A stretch of DNA of 7,150 nt from Bacillota bacterium (GCA_023434855.1 JAEYSJ010000288.1:1-7150); one strand, 5' to 3'. Counted from the first letter of the stretch, positions 1-6,152 are shown. Notes: generated by a model not told the origin, from the letters alone. Program-made: numbers and translations.

Positions 1-107
1 TCCGCAGAAGACGTTTGGGGAACGGGTTTCTGTCTCATCTTTGCGTCCTTTGATAAAGCTATGATGAGCCGAAAACCCTCTCTTCTCAATTAATACAATT
101 TGGTCTC

Positions 108-806
108 ATGGGCGTTGATGTCGGACAGTTCTGGTCGGCAATCGCCGGTGGTATCTCGATGAGTACCTCGATGATCGCCCGGGGCATTCTGGAGGCCTAC
201 CTTCCCGGCGGCAACTTGTTCTTTCTGCTCAGTTCAGCCGGCTATACCGTGGGCTTTATAATCGTGATCATCGCCAACCAGCAATTGTTCACCGAAAACA
301 CGATCACCCCGGTTCTGCCTTTTATGACAGAACCGACAGCGTCTCACTTTTTCAAGATGATAAGGCTGTGGAGCATCGTTCTTTTGGGCAATCTGATCGG
401 AGGAGCGATTGCCGCCCTCGTCATAGTCTTGATGCCCATCTTCTCCGATGAGGTTACGCGCACATTTACCGATATGGGCAAGCATCTTATGGAGAACACA
501 AGTAATGAGCTATTCAGCAAAGGCATCATGTCTGGATGGCTGATTGCGACTTTGGTCTGGATGCTGCACAGCACCAAACAAGGACATATTTTTCTTATTT
601 TCCTGATCACCTATCTCATTGCAATCGGTGATCTCACCCATATCGTAGTCGGGTCGATTGAGGTGCTGTTCTTGCTGTTCATCGGCGAAGTTTCCACTTT
701 CGACAGCATCTTCAAATTCGGGCTTCCCACGCTTTTTGGAAACATCGTCGGAGGCACGTTCATCTTCGGGCTGATTTCGCACGCCCAAATCCGGGCCGAC
801 GAATAG
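108..806 (+). CDS. Formate/nitrite transporter (FNT) family channel, YfdC-like, short N-terminus
   Basis: Predicted inner-membrane pentameric channel for small monovalent anions or weak acids; the substrate cannot be told from sequence. All six FNT helices seem present: about residues 8-31, 38-60, 85-111, 138-154, 160-192 and 202-226. The family loop after helix 2 reads FTENTITPVLPF (61-72), and the pore histidine sits in DLTHIVVGS (His178). The C-terminal SHAQIRADE ending resembles the YfdC branch. At 232 residues it lacks the longer cytoplasmic N-terminal extension usual in that branch. In-frame stops lie at 51-56 and no good Shine-Dalgarno precedes the ATG at 108, so the 5' end may be truncated or frameshifted. 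The stop is 21 bases before the SRAP gene, suggesting cotranscription. The family call is firm; the start and intactness are uncertain. Confidence 0.85.
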   Translation: MGVDVGQFWSAIAGGISMSTSMIARGILEAYLPGGNLFFLLSSAGYTVGFIIVIIANQQLFTENTITPVLPFMTEPTASHFFKMIRLWSIVLLGNLIGGAIAALVIVLMPIFSDEVTRTFTDMGKHLMENTSNELFSKGIMSGWLIATLVWMLHSTKQGHIFLIFLITYLIAIGDLTHIVVGSIEVLFLLFIGEVSTFDSIFKFGLPTLFGNIVGGTFIFGLISHAQIRADE

Positions 807-827
807 TCAGGAGATAAGGAGGCGTGC

Positions 828-1460
828 ATGTGCAATCTGTACAACATCACCACAACACATGAGGCCATGCGCCGTCTGTTCCCGAAGTTCGGTGACGTGA
901 CGAACCGCACCGATCCGCACATGGATATCTTCCCAGACTATCCAGCACCAGTTTTGCGAAACATCAAAGGCGACGAGCCTGAACTGGCATTGCTTCGCTG
1001 GGGAATGCCCACACCTCCAGAGAAGTTGAAATTTGACGTCGACATTAGCGTGACCAATATACGAAATCTCAAGTCAGGGCATTGGCCGTCATGGTTCGGC
1101 GTCGAGCATCGTTGCGTAGTACCAGCCACCTCATTCTCTGAGTACGGTAAAATCCGAGATACGAGAACAGGAAAGCTTCCCGCTCACTGGTCTGCTCTGA
1201 ACGAGGAAAAACCCTTGTCCGCGTTTGCTGGAATTTGGACACGATGGAAGACAATCCGAAAACGGAAGGAAGGCCCTGTAGAGATCGATATCTTTGCGTT
1301 GCTTACGACCGAGGCAAATGGTGTTGTCTGGCCGGTTCATCCAAAGGTAATGCCCGTCATTCCCCGCACCACGGAAGAAATTGATACATGGCTACGTGCT
1401 CCGTGGAATGAAGCCAGGGAAATGCAAAAGCCCTGCCCGATGCCGATCTGGACGACCTAA
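828..1460 (+). CDS. SRAP-domain protein (YedK/HMCES-like, 'SOS response-associated peptidase'), probable C-terminal frameshift
   Basis: SRAP proteins form a thiazolidine crosslink between the N-terminal Cys2 and abasic sites in single-stranded DNA, shielding them during replication. The catalytic set is visible: MCNLY start (Cys2 exposed after Met removal), Asn77 in VTNIRN, Glu105 in SFSEYG and His171 in VHPKVMP. These match YedK Cys2/Asn75/Glu105/His160 in order and context. The start is well supported by AAGGAGG at 816-822, five bases before ATG. The family tail normally reads like LQ-KPLPD; here frame 1 gives MQKPCPMPIWTT and stops. Shifting to the -1 frame at about 1433 gives KPLPDADLDDLTTSND and stops at 1487-1489, so a single base seems lost in the ccctgccc run near 1431-1438. 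The catalytic core is unaffected and probably functional. Confidence 0.92.
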   Translation: MCNLYNITTTHEAMRRLFPKFGDVTNRTDPHMDIFPDYPAPVLRNIKGDEPELALLRWGMPTPPEKLKFDVDISVTNIRNLKSGHWPSWFGVEHRCVVPATSFSEYGKIRDTRTGKLPAHWSALNEEKPLSAFAGIWTRWKTIRKRKEGPVEIDIFALLTTEANGVVWPVHPKVMPVIPRTTEEIDTWLRAPWNEAREMQKPCPMPIWTT

Positions 1461-1514
1461 CGACAAGCAATGACAACAAGGAAGTATAGGCGAGTTTATT
1501 CTGAGGAGGAAGGA

Positions 1515-1796
1515 ATGTTTGGACCAAAACAACCCGGCGACTATCCAAGACGCGAAATCGACTGCCAAGAAGCGGTATCGCAAGGAATTGCGGAGCTGGT
1601 CAAGCGAGCTGTGGTATCCGGCGCCAGAGACGCGGAGGTCACTGCGGCCATAGCCCGCACTCAGGTGATCGGCGTGCCCGAACTCATCCAGGACGCTGTA
1701 GAAGCCGGATGGTCCGAAGAGGAAGCGGCAACCGCAATAAGGGTAGTTGCTGAAAACATGCACCGCGGCGTGACAGGAACAGACCCGGAGGAATAG
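1515..1796 (+). CDS. Small helical protein of unknown function (93 aa)
   Basis: I do not recognise a family. The ATG at 1515 is chosen because a strong purine-rich Shine-Dalgarno (GAGGAGGAAGGA, 1504-1514) runs right up to it. An in-frame ATG at 1470 lacks one and would overlap the frame-corrected SRAP tail, which ends at 1489. The product is soluble, acidic and predicted to be almost wholly alpha-helical (ELVKRAVVSGARDAEVTAAI, then VPELIQDAVEAGWSEEEAAT). It has no signal peptide, no membrane segment and a single Cys. It follows the FNT and SRAP genes on the same strand and is probably the last gene of that transcript. No terminator separates it from SRAP; the next hairpins belong to the candidate small RNA downstream. 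Confidence 0.7.
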   Translation: MFGPKQPGDYPRREIDCQEAVSQGIAELVKRAVVSGARDAEVTAAIARTQVIGVPELIQDAVEAGWSEEEAATAIRVVAENMHRGVTGTDPEE

Positions 1797-1813
1797 CCCC
1801 GGAGCCCCATATT

Positions 1814-1838
1814 GGAACATTCCCCTGCTTCGCTGGTT
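1814..1838 (+). promoter_or_regulatory. EcfG-type (general stress response) promoter for candidate sRNA
   Basis: GGAAC at 1814-1818 and GTT at 1836-1838 are separated by exactly 17 bases, matching the alphaproteobacterial EcfG consensus GGAAC-N16/17-(c)GTT (here gGTT). It lies just past the stop at 1796, with no coding gene for about 200 bases. The expected start, 6-9 bases after GTT, is near 1845, about 97 bases before a strong terminator. The match is seen in the sequence; its use by EcfG is inferred. Confidence 0.6.
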
Positions 1839-1844
1839 CTGTCG

Positions 1845-1941
1845 CTCATTCCAGCAATGCCCATGCGCCTGTTAACGGCGTGGCTCGCTTCGGCAGGCGC
1901 ATACCCCGTCAGCTAAACGGCTGGCGGGGCTCATTATTTTT
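1845..1941 (+). ncRNA. Candidate stress-induced small RNA (about 97 nt)
   Basis: This gene-free segment sits between an EcfG-type promoter (1814-1838) and an intrinsic terminator (1904-1941). Its middle forms a perfect 9-bp stem, ATGCGCCTG (1863-1871) with CAGGCGCAT (1894-1902), enclosing a 22-base loop that can hold a small GCG/CGC hairpin. The layout is an unpaired 5' leader, one central stem-loop and a terminator hairpin, as in many Hfq- or stress-linked bacterial sRNAs. A known parallel is Caulobacter GsrN, an EcfG-family-dependent sRNA of similar size that upregulates katG; no sequence homology to it is claimed. GCTCATT occurs both near the 5' end (1844-1850) and after the terminator stem (1929-1935). 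The alternative is a structured 3' UTR of the upstream gene. Confidence 0.5.
1904..1941 (+). terminator. Rho-independent terminator
   Basis: CCCCGTCAGC (1904-1913) pairs with the 3' arm GGCTGGCGGGG (1919-1929), including one G-T wobble, across a 5-base loop. It is followed by a T-rich run (CTCATTATTTTT, 1930-1941). It would end the candidate small RNA and any read-through from the FNT-SRAP transcript. Confidence 0.75.
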
Positions 1942-1971
1942 GAGTCCGATTTAAAATTAATATTTAGTGAT

Positions 1972-1989
1972 TATAATTAGATATCTAAT
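1972..1989 (+). promoter_or_regulatory. TATAAT -10 box overlapped by a 14-bp palindrome
   Basis: A perfect TATAAT lies at 1972-1977 in a very AT-rich stretch, and the palindrome ATTAGATATCTAAT (1976-1989) overlaps its last two bases and extends across the likely start site. No good -35 element is visible at 17-18 bases. The arrangement fits a sigma-70-type promoter for the gene at 2036 with a repressor operator over the start site. The regulator is unknown. Confidence 0.4.
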
Positions 1990-2035
1990 ATTTCTGAATA
2001 GAGTACGCTTGCCTTCTAAATATAAGGAGGCTGAC

Positions 2036-2329
2036 ATGCCGTTTTTCAACGAAGCGAGCCGAATATATATGCCTGCTGAAGTGGACTTCCTACGCAGCTG
2101 CTTCACCAACGCTGCTGTCTTATTGGAACAAAGTGACCGCAACTATTCGGGTAGTGAACTCGCATCCTGTATCCTAATGCTCTACGAACACGGACTTCGT
2201 GACATGTCTCGACTAAGTGAACTTGCTGCCAGATTGGCGCATCAGAGATATACTATTCGGCTCGACCTACGCGAAATGCGGACCAATTCCGACATAGCTG
2301 AAGGAACAAATAACCCAGTCGCGGGTTAA
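2036..2329 (+). CDS. Small hypothetical protein (97 aa)
   Basis: No named family recognised. The ATG at 2036 follows AAGGAGG (2024-2030) with five bases between, far better than the upstream in-frame ATG at 1967, which would cover the promoter-like AT-rich DNA. The protein starts MPFFNEASRIYMPAEVDFL and is mostly helical. It reads like the small helical proteins common in Hyphomicrobiales that carry a 'LELL..VLDEA' type N-terminal helix and an 'ILxLYEHG' segment (here CILMLYEHGLRD), though I can only state that as a resemblance. There are no membrane segments, and two Cys residues lie about 23 apart. It stands alone: its own promoter-like region lies upstream and an intrinsic terminator follows at 2352. 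Confidence 0.7.
   Translation: MPFFNEASRIYMPAEVDFLRSCFTNAAVLLEQSDRNYSGSELASCILMLYEHGLRDMSRLSELAARLAHQRYTIRLDLREMRTNSDIAEGTNNPVAG
2303..2327 (+). promoter_or_regulatory. EcfG-like motif at the gene's 3' end (uncertain)
   Basis: GGAAC (2303-2307) and GTT (2325-2327) again stand 17 bases apart, here overlapping the last codons and the stop of the preceding gene. Transcription from it would begin near 2334 and meet the terminator at 2352-2379, giving an RNA of only about 45 bases. It may be a chance match. Confidence 0.25.
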
Positions 2330-2351
2330 TACCATCGCAATGACACCAATT

Positions 2352-2379
2352 GCCCCGCCTATTAAGCGGGGCTTTTTTT
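2352..2379 (+). terminator. Rho-independent terminator
   Basis: A perfect 7-bp GC stem, GCCCCGC (2352-2358) with GCGGGGC (2366-2372), has a 7-base loop and is followed directly by seven T residues. It ends the gene at 2036-2329. Confidence 0.9.
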
Positions 2380-2440
2380 CGATATGCGCGCGGTGCCTTG
2401 GGGCGCAGCTCCCACAAGAATCAGGGACTTACCTTTCTAA

Positions 2441-2465
2441 GGAACAAAATTGATCAGAAATAGTT
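2441..2465 (+). promoter_or_regulatory. EcfG-type (general stress response) promoter
   Basis: GGAAC (2441-2445), 17 bases, then GTT (2463-2465) matches the EcfG consensus. It lies after the terminator at 2379 and about 115 bases before the small gene at 2582, so transcription would start near 2472 with a leader of roughly 110 bases containing the hairpin at 2524-2553. Confidence 0.6.
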
Positions 2466-2523
2466 TTACCATCGCTTCCCCAAAGAGAGCGACCGCTGAG
2501 TTTGGGCACACCGAACTCACGCG

Positions 2524-2553
2524 CCCCGGATGGTTCGCAACGGCCATTCGGGG
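2524..2553 (+). promoter_or_regulatory. Leader hairpin in 5' UTR
   Basis: CCCCGGATGG (2524-2533) pairs with CCATTCGGGG (2544-2553) over 10 bp with one G-T wobble and a 10-base loop. No T-run follows, so it is not a simple terminator. It lies between the stress promoter at 2441 and the ribosome-binding site at about 2571, so it could control stability or translation of the downstream gene. Confidence 0.4.
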
Positions 2554-2581
2554 TTCGTCTCTGTGCGAGCAGGAGATATCG

Positions 2582-2785
2582 ATGAGAGACAGAGCAAAGA
2601 AAACACCCCGAATTGTAAATCCTTGGTCAGATCCAGAGCTGGTGCGGGAGAAAGAAGCCGTTGATCCCTCTCCTGTCGAACCCAGCGATCATCAAGAAAA
2701 GCCTACCCATGAGCAGACAAACTCGCCCGGCCATCCTAATATCAGACTTCCAAAAGAACCCTATCCGGATCGGTCGAATGACTAG
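2582..2785 (+). CDS. Small proline-rich, probably disordered protein (67 aa)
   Basis: Not recognised. The ATG at 2582 follows an AGGAG (2571-2575) at good spacing. The frame stays open further upstream only from a TTG inside the promoter region, so the shorter form is preferred. The product begins MRDRAKKTPRIVNPW and is rich in Pro, Glu, Asp and Ser, with no Cys, no hydrophobic segment and little predicted structure. Such low-complexity, hydrophilic small proteins are frequent members of rhizobial stress regulons. The EcfG-type promoter at 2441 and terminator at 2851 frame it as a single-gene transcript. Coding status rests on start signals and flanking transcription signals, not homology. 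Confidence 0.6.
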   Translation: MRDRAKKTPRIVNPWSDPELVREKEAVDPSPVEPSDHQEKPTHEQTNSPGHPNIRLPKEPYPDRSND

Positions 2786-2850
2786 TATTTACTTTTTTGC
2801 CCATTTGGATAAATTTTCACTGCCCTTGGGAGAGAGGGCTCAGTAGCCTT

Positions 2851-2885
2851 AACCCCGCGCGGTTTTCGCTGCGGGGTTCTTTTTT
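2851..2885 (+). terminator. Rho-independent terminator
   Basis: AACCCCGC (2851-2858) pairs perfectly with GCGGGGTT (2871-2878) across a 12-base loop, followed by a T-rich run through 2885. It closes the small gene at 2582-2785. Confidence 0.9.
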
Positions 2886-2942
2886 AGGCCGCCCGCCTTT
2901 TCTCCAAAGCCCTAAGTATCTGTGCGACGTATATGATCTTGT

Positions 2943-3173
2943 TCAAATCATAGATTCGACTGGCCGTGACTTTTCGCCGAACCGATAACAAGCCTTAAAT
3001 ATTCCGAGCGCGAAGGAGATGCCTTTATGCTCGATCAGGTCGTTGAGTTCTTTCGCACCATCTAGCAACTGGTAATAGCTCTTGCTACCGCCGCGGAGGT
3101 CTCGGGCGTCGACGTAAAGGTCGGGATAAATAGGCGCGTTGGGACTCCCAAATGTCAATCGCAGATATCTCAT
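2943..3173 (-). CDS. Possible small gene or gene remnant of unknown function (76 aa)
   Basis: The reverse-strand reading MRYLRLTFGSPNAPIYPD, then LYVDARDLRGGSKSYYQLLD and LNDLIEHKGISFALGIFKAC, looks protein-like. From about codon 20 its third positions favour C/G (GAC, CTC, GGC, GTC), as in the real genes here. No family recognised. There is no clear Shine-Dalgarno before the ATG at 3173, a stop lies in frame upstream, and no terminator is seen after its end, so it may be the tail of a decayed gene. If real it would be divergent from the ferritin-like gene, with the stress promoter at 3216 in the shared upstream region. Confidence 0.35.
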   Translation of the reverse strand: MRYLRLTFGSPNAPIYPDLYVDARDLRGGSKSYYQLLDGAKELNDLIEHKGISFALGIFKACYRFGEKSRPVESMI

Positions 3174-3215
3174 CAAACGATTCTGTCGGATTAGAAACCG
3201 TGGCTATCCGGCCGA

Positions 3216-3240
3216 GGAACCTAAATTCCGAAACTGCGTT
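3216..3240 (+). promoter_or_regulatory. EcfG-type (general stress response) promoter upstream of the ferritin-like gene
   Basis: GGAAC (3216-3220), 16 bases, then CGTT (3237-3240) is an exact fit to the EcfG consensus, the best of the four in the window. The start would be near 3247, about 105 bases before the ferritin-like ATG. The same transcript could reach katE by read-through of the hairpin at 3859. Confidence 0.7.
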
Positions 3241-3351
3241 ATTCGAAGAGGCAGAGACCCAGTTTCCTGCCTGTCTTATCAGCCAAAACCATCTTACTAC
3301 CGGAATTTTACCGGCGATTTGACGTAAAAAATTCATAAGAGGAGATGAACT

Positions 3352-3849
3352 ATGGCCAAGGAAAAAAATCTCGAAGACTTGTTCCACGATACTCTCAAGG
3401 ACATCTACTACGCTGAACGTAAAATTCTCAAAGCCCTGCCAAAAATGAAGCGTGCGGCACAGTCAGAAGATTTGAAAGCGGCTTTCGAAAAGCACCGTGA
3501 ACAGACTGAAGGCCACGTTGAACGGCTCGTCCAAGTGTTTGAAATCATGGGCAAGACGGCAAGAGGCAAGACTTGCGATGCGATCGAGGGAATTATCGCC
3601 GAAGGCGAAGAGATCATGGAGGAATTCAAGGATACCGCGGCGCTTGACGCCGGCCTGATTTCGTCTGCACAGGCGGTCGAACATTACGAAATCACACGTT
3701 ATGGGACATTGAAGCGGTGGGCGACGGAGCTTGGCATGACCGATGCTGCAAAACTACTCGATCAGACGCTGCAGGAGGAATCCAAGACGGACAGTGATCT
3801 GACGAAACTTGCGGATGCGTCAGCTAACCAACGCGCCAAAGCAGCGTGA
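3352..3849 (+). CDS. Ferritin-like DUF892 protein (YciE/YciF family)
   Basis: Four-helix ferritin-like protein of the DUF892/YciF family, predicted to bind a di-metal site and linked to osmotic, oxidative and general stress responses; its exact reaction is not established. It is full length (165 aa). The family opening NLEDLFHDTLKDIYYAERKI is clear, with helix 1 Glu22, helix 2 HREQTEGHVERL (Glu53, His55, Glu57), helix 3 Glu79/Glu86 region, the diagnostic AVEHYEITRYGTLKRWA (Glu110, Glu113) and a final helix EESKTDSDL (Glu143, Asp147). These acidic/His residues are the likely metal ligands. The start is supported by AGAGGAG at 3338-3344. An EcfG-type promoter precedes it, a terminator follows, and katE is next on the same strand, so iron storage or handling and peroxide removal are paired. 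Confidence 0.95.
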   Translation: MAKEKNLEDLFHDTLKDIYYAERKILKALPKMKRAAQSEDLKAAFEKHREQTEGHVERLVQVFEIMGKTARGKTCDAIEGIIAEGEEIMEEFKDTAALDAGLISSAQAVEHYEITRYGTLKRWATELGMTDAAKLLDQTLQEESKTDSDLTKLADASANQRAKAA

Positions 3850-3858
3850 TCATCAGCT

Positions 3859-3887
3859 AAGGGTGCCGAGTGGCACCCTTTTCATTT
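3859..3887 (+). terminator. Intrinsic terminator between ferritin-like gene and katE
   Basis: A perfect 9-bp stem, AAGGGTGCC (3859-3867) with GGCACCCTT (3872-3880), has a 4-base loop and a moderate T-run (TTTTCATTT). Because no separate promoter is evident in the 32 bases left before katE, partial read-through is likely. Confidence 0.75.
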
Positions 3888-3919
3888 GAACATAGATCGC
3901 GAAAGAATTGGAGCCAGCC

Positions 3920-6034
3920 ATGTCAGCCAGCAACAAGGCCACAAATGGACGGAAGTCGCTCAAGCTTCATGATCAGAAGCTCGACGCAGGTCAAGGCGGA
4001 GACCTTCATCAACTCGCCGACGACAAGACCCAAATCATGACGACCGCCCAAGGGGGGCCAGTATCGGATGACCTCAATACGCTCAAGGTCGGCGATCGAG
4101 GTCCTACGCTGATTGAGGATTTTCATTTTCGGGAAAAGATCTTTCACTTCGACCACGAGCGTATTCCTGAACGCGTTGTCCATGCCCGAGGCTATGGCGC
4201 GCATGGCTATTTCGAGACGACGAAGTCGCTTGAGGAATATACGCGGGCCGACATTTTTCAACGGGTTGGCGAAAAAATGCCAGTTTTCGTCCGGTTTTCC
4301 ACCGTCGCAGGATCGAAAGGGTCGTTCGATCTTGCTCGCGATGTGCGCGGCTTCGCCGTTAAGATTTACACCAAGGAAGGCAACTGGGATCTCGTAGGCA
4401 ATAATATTCCTGTCTTCTTCATCCAGGATGCCATTCGATTTCCCGATATGGTTCATGCCGTCAAGGAGGAACCGGACCGGGCTTTTCCTCAGGCGCAATC
4501 TGCACACGATAATTTCTGGGATTTCATCGGTCTGACACCGGAATCCATGCACATGATCATGTGGGTCATGTCGGATCGTGCAATTCCGCGCTCCTTCCGC
4601 TTCATGGAGGGGTTTGGGGTTCATACCTTTCGCTTCGTGAATGCCAAGGACAAGTCGACTTTCGTCAAATTCATCTGGAAGCCAAAACTTGGTCTCCAAT
4701 CCGTTGTCTGGAACGAGGCGGTGAAAATCAACGGTGCGGATCCGGACTTTCACAGGCGCGATCTGTGGACTGCGATACAAGCTGGCGACTTCCCTGAATG
4801 GGAACTGTGCGTCCAGCTCTTCGATCAGGACTTCGCCGACAGCTTCGATTTCGATGTGCTCGATCCGACAAAGCTCATTCCCGAAGAAATTATTAAGCCT
4901 ATCCCAGTCGGGCGGCTGGTACTTGATCGTATGCCAGACAACTTTTTTGCCGAAACGGAACAGGTTGCGTTCATGACGCAGAACGTCCCTCCCGGCATCG
5001 ATTTCTCCAACGACCCATTGCTGCAGGGACGGAATTTTTCTTACCTCGACACGCAGTTGAAGAGACTTGGTAGTCCTAACTTTACCCATATTCCGATAAA
5101 CGCGCCTAAATGTCCGTTCCATCATTTCCAGCAGGACGGCCATATGGCGATGCGCAATCCTGTCGGACGCGCAAACTACCAGCCTAATTCATGGGGCGAA
5201 GGCTCGAGGCCTGACCCAAATCGTGGGTTCCGGTCGTTTGCCGCGCAGGAAGACGGACAGAAAGTTCGCCTCCGACCGGAGAGCTTCGCCGACCATTACA
5301 GCCAGGCGCGTCAGTTTTATTCGAGCCAGACCGCGACGGAACAGAAGCATATTGCGATGGCACTGACCTTCGAGCTATCGAAGGTGGAAACACCTGTGAT
5401 CCGCGAGCGTATTGTGTCACATTTGCTGAACATCGATGCCAACCTCGCGGAAACGGTCGCCGGTAAGCTCGGCATCCGCAAGATGCCTAAGGCCGCGGAT
5501 GCGATGGTGCCCGTGCGTGACGATCTTGCTCCGTCTCCTGCACTTAGCATTATTGAGAACGGACCCGGCAGCTTCAAGGGCAGAAAGATCGGAGTGCTCG
5601 TTGCCAATGGCACGGATGCGCAGGTACTCAAGGGTATCCGGCACGCCGCCGATGAGGAAGGTGCCATGGTGGAGTTGGTCGCACCAACGGTCGGAGGGTT
5701 CGAAGCTTCCGGCGGCGAATGGATGGAGGCCGACCATATGATTGACGGCGGTCCATCCGTATTGTTCGATGCTGTAGCCCTTGTGTTGTGTGAAGAATCG
5801 GCCAACCAGCTCATCGGCGAGTCCACAGCGCGGGACTTTGTTGCCGATGCGTTCGCGCACTGCAAGTTCATTGGCTTTACCGCAGGCGCAATGCCGTTGC
5901 TTGCCAAGGCCGGTATCGAACCCGAAATGGACGAAGGACTTATTCCGCTCGACAATGCACAGGCAGCCAAGGAGTTTGTTGCATCTTGCCGCAAGCTCCG
6001 GCTATGGGCGAGGGAAGATGTGGTCAAACTTTGA
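3920..6034 (+). CDS. katE: Monofunctional heme catalase, large-subunit (clade 2, HPII/KatE type)
   Basis: Converts 2 H2O2 to water and oxygen in the cytoplasm; a homotetramer in known members. The start is ATG 3920 (GGAG at 3910-3913, six bases before), not the TTG at 3908, giving 704 aa. An extended N-terminus precedes the catalase core, at about 44-430. Visible active-site residues are His88 in RVVHARG, Asn161 in VGNNIPVFF and heme-ligand Tyr375 in RNFSYLDTQ, each exactly 40 less than E. coli HPII His128/Asn201/Tyr415. A helical catalase-related region (about 450-517) and a C-terminal flavodoxin/GATase1-like domain starting near [11 protein letters not shown] (554) define the large-subunit class. 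HPII His392, which crosslinks to the heme tyrosine, is Met352 here, so that bond cannot form. The reading frame is intact. It is probably expressed with the upstream ferritin-like gene under general stress. Confidence 0.98.
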   Translation: MSASNKATNGRKSLKLHDQKLDAGQGGDLHQLADDKTQIMTTAQGGPVSDDLNTLKVGDRGPTLIEDFHFREKIFHFDHERIPERVVHARGYGAHGYFETTKSLEEYTRADIFQRVGEKMPVFVRFSTVAGSKGSFDLARDVRGFAVKIYTKEGNWDLVGNNIPVFFIQDAIRFPDMVHAVKEEPDRAFPQAQSAHDNFWDFIGLTPESMHMIMWVMSDRAIPRSFRFMEGFGVHTFRFVNAKDKSTFVKFIWKPKLGLQSVVWNEAVKINGADPDFHRRDLWTAIQAGDFPEWELCVQLFDQDFADSFDFDVLDPTKLIPEEIIKPIPVGRLVLDRMPDNFFAETEQVAFMTQNVPPGIDFSNDPLLQGRNFSYLDTQLKRLGSPNFTHIPINAPKCPFHHFQQDGHMAMRNPVGRANYQPNSWGEGSRPDPNRGFRSFAAQEDGQKVRLRPESFADHYSQARQFYSSQTATEQKHIAMALTFELSKVETPVIRERIVSHLLNIDANLAETVAGKLGIRKMPKAADAMVPVRDDLAPSPALSIIENGPGSFKGRKIGVLVANGTDAQVLKGIRHAADEEGAMVELVAPTVGGFEASGGEWMEADHMIDGGPSVLFDAVALVLCEESANQLIGESTARDFVADAFAHCKFIGFTAGAMPLLAKAGIEPEMDEGLIPLDNAQAAKEFVASCRKLRLWAREDVVKL

Positions 6035-6123
6035 TTTTACGGTCGCCGCTGATGTGAAGAGATGTTTCGAAACTAAATACAAAACGGTCCGATCTGAGCC
6101 GGACAACTTTGAATCTTAAAATC

Positions 6124-6152
6124 GGATCGGGCGGCTGGAAGTCGCTCGATCC
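6124..6152 (+). terminator. Hairpin downstream of katE (weak terminator candidate)
   Basis: GGATCGGGCG (6124-6133) pairs with CGCTCGATCC (6143-6152), one G-T wobble, 9-base loop. The nearest T-run (ATTTTTCTT) starts about 15 bases later, so this is not a canonical intrinsic terminator. Nothing else recognisable lies between the katE stop and the IS remnant apart from the 12-bp palindrome TAAATCGATTTA at 6248-6259. Confidence 0.3.

Noticed and set aside
19..47. GGAAC near the left edge as a stress promoter for the FNT gene
   Set aside because: No GTT lies at 16-18 bases; the nearest similar element (CGTC at 44-47) is too far and mismatched.
1470..1514. Upstream ATG for the small helical protein
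   Set aside because: No Shine-Dalgarno, and it overlaps the frame-corrected SRAP tail; the ATG at 1515 has a strong one.
1776..1800. A further GGAAC at the end of the 1515-1796 gene, and another at 2135
   Set aside because: Neither has GTT at 16-18 bases downstream.
3923..5143. A 406-codon open frame on the minus strand inside katE
   Set aside because: It is fully antisense to an intact, motif-rich catalase, has no recognisable domain, and is explained by the catalase's codon bias leaving stops out of the complementary frame.
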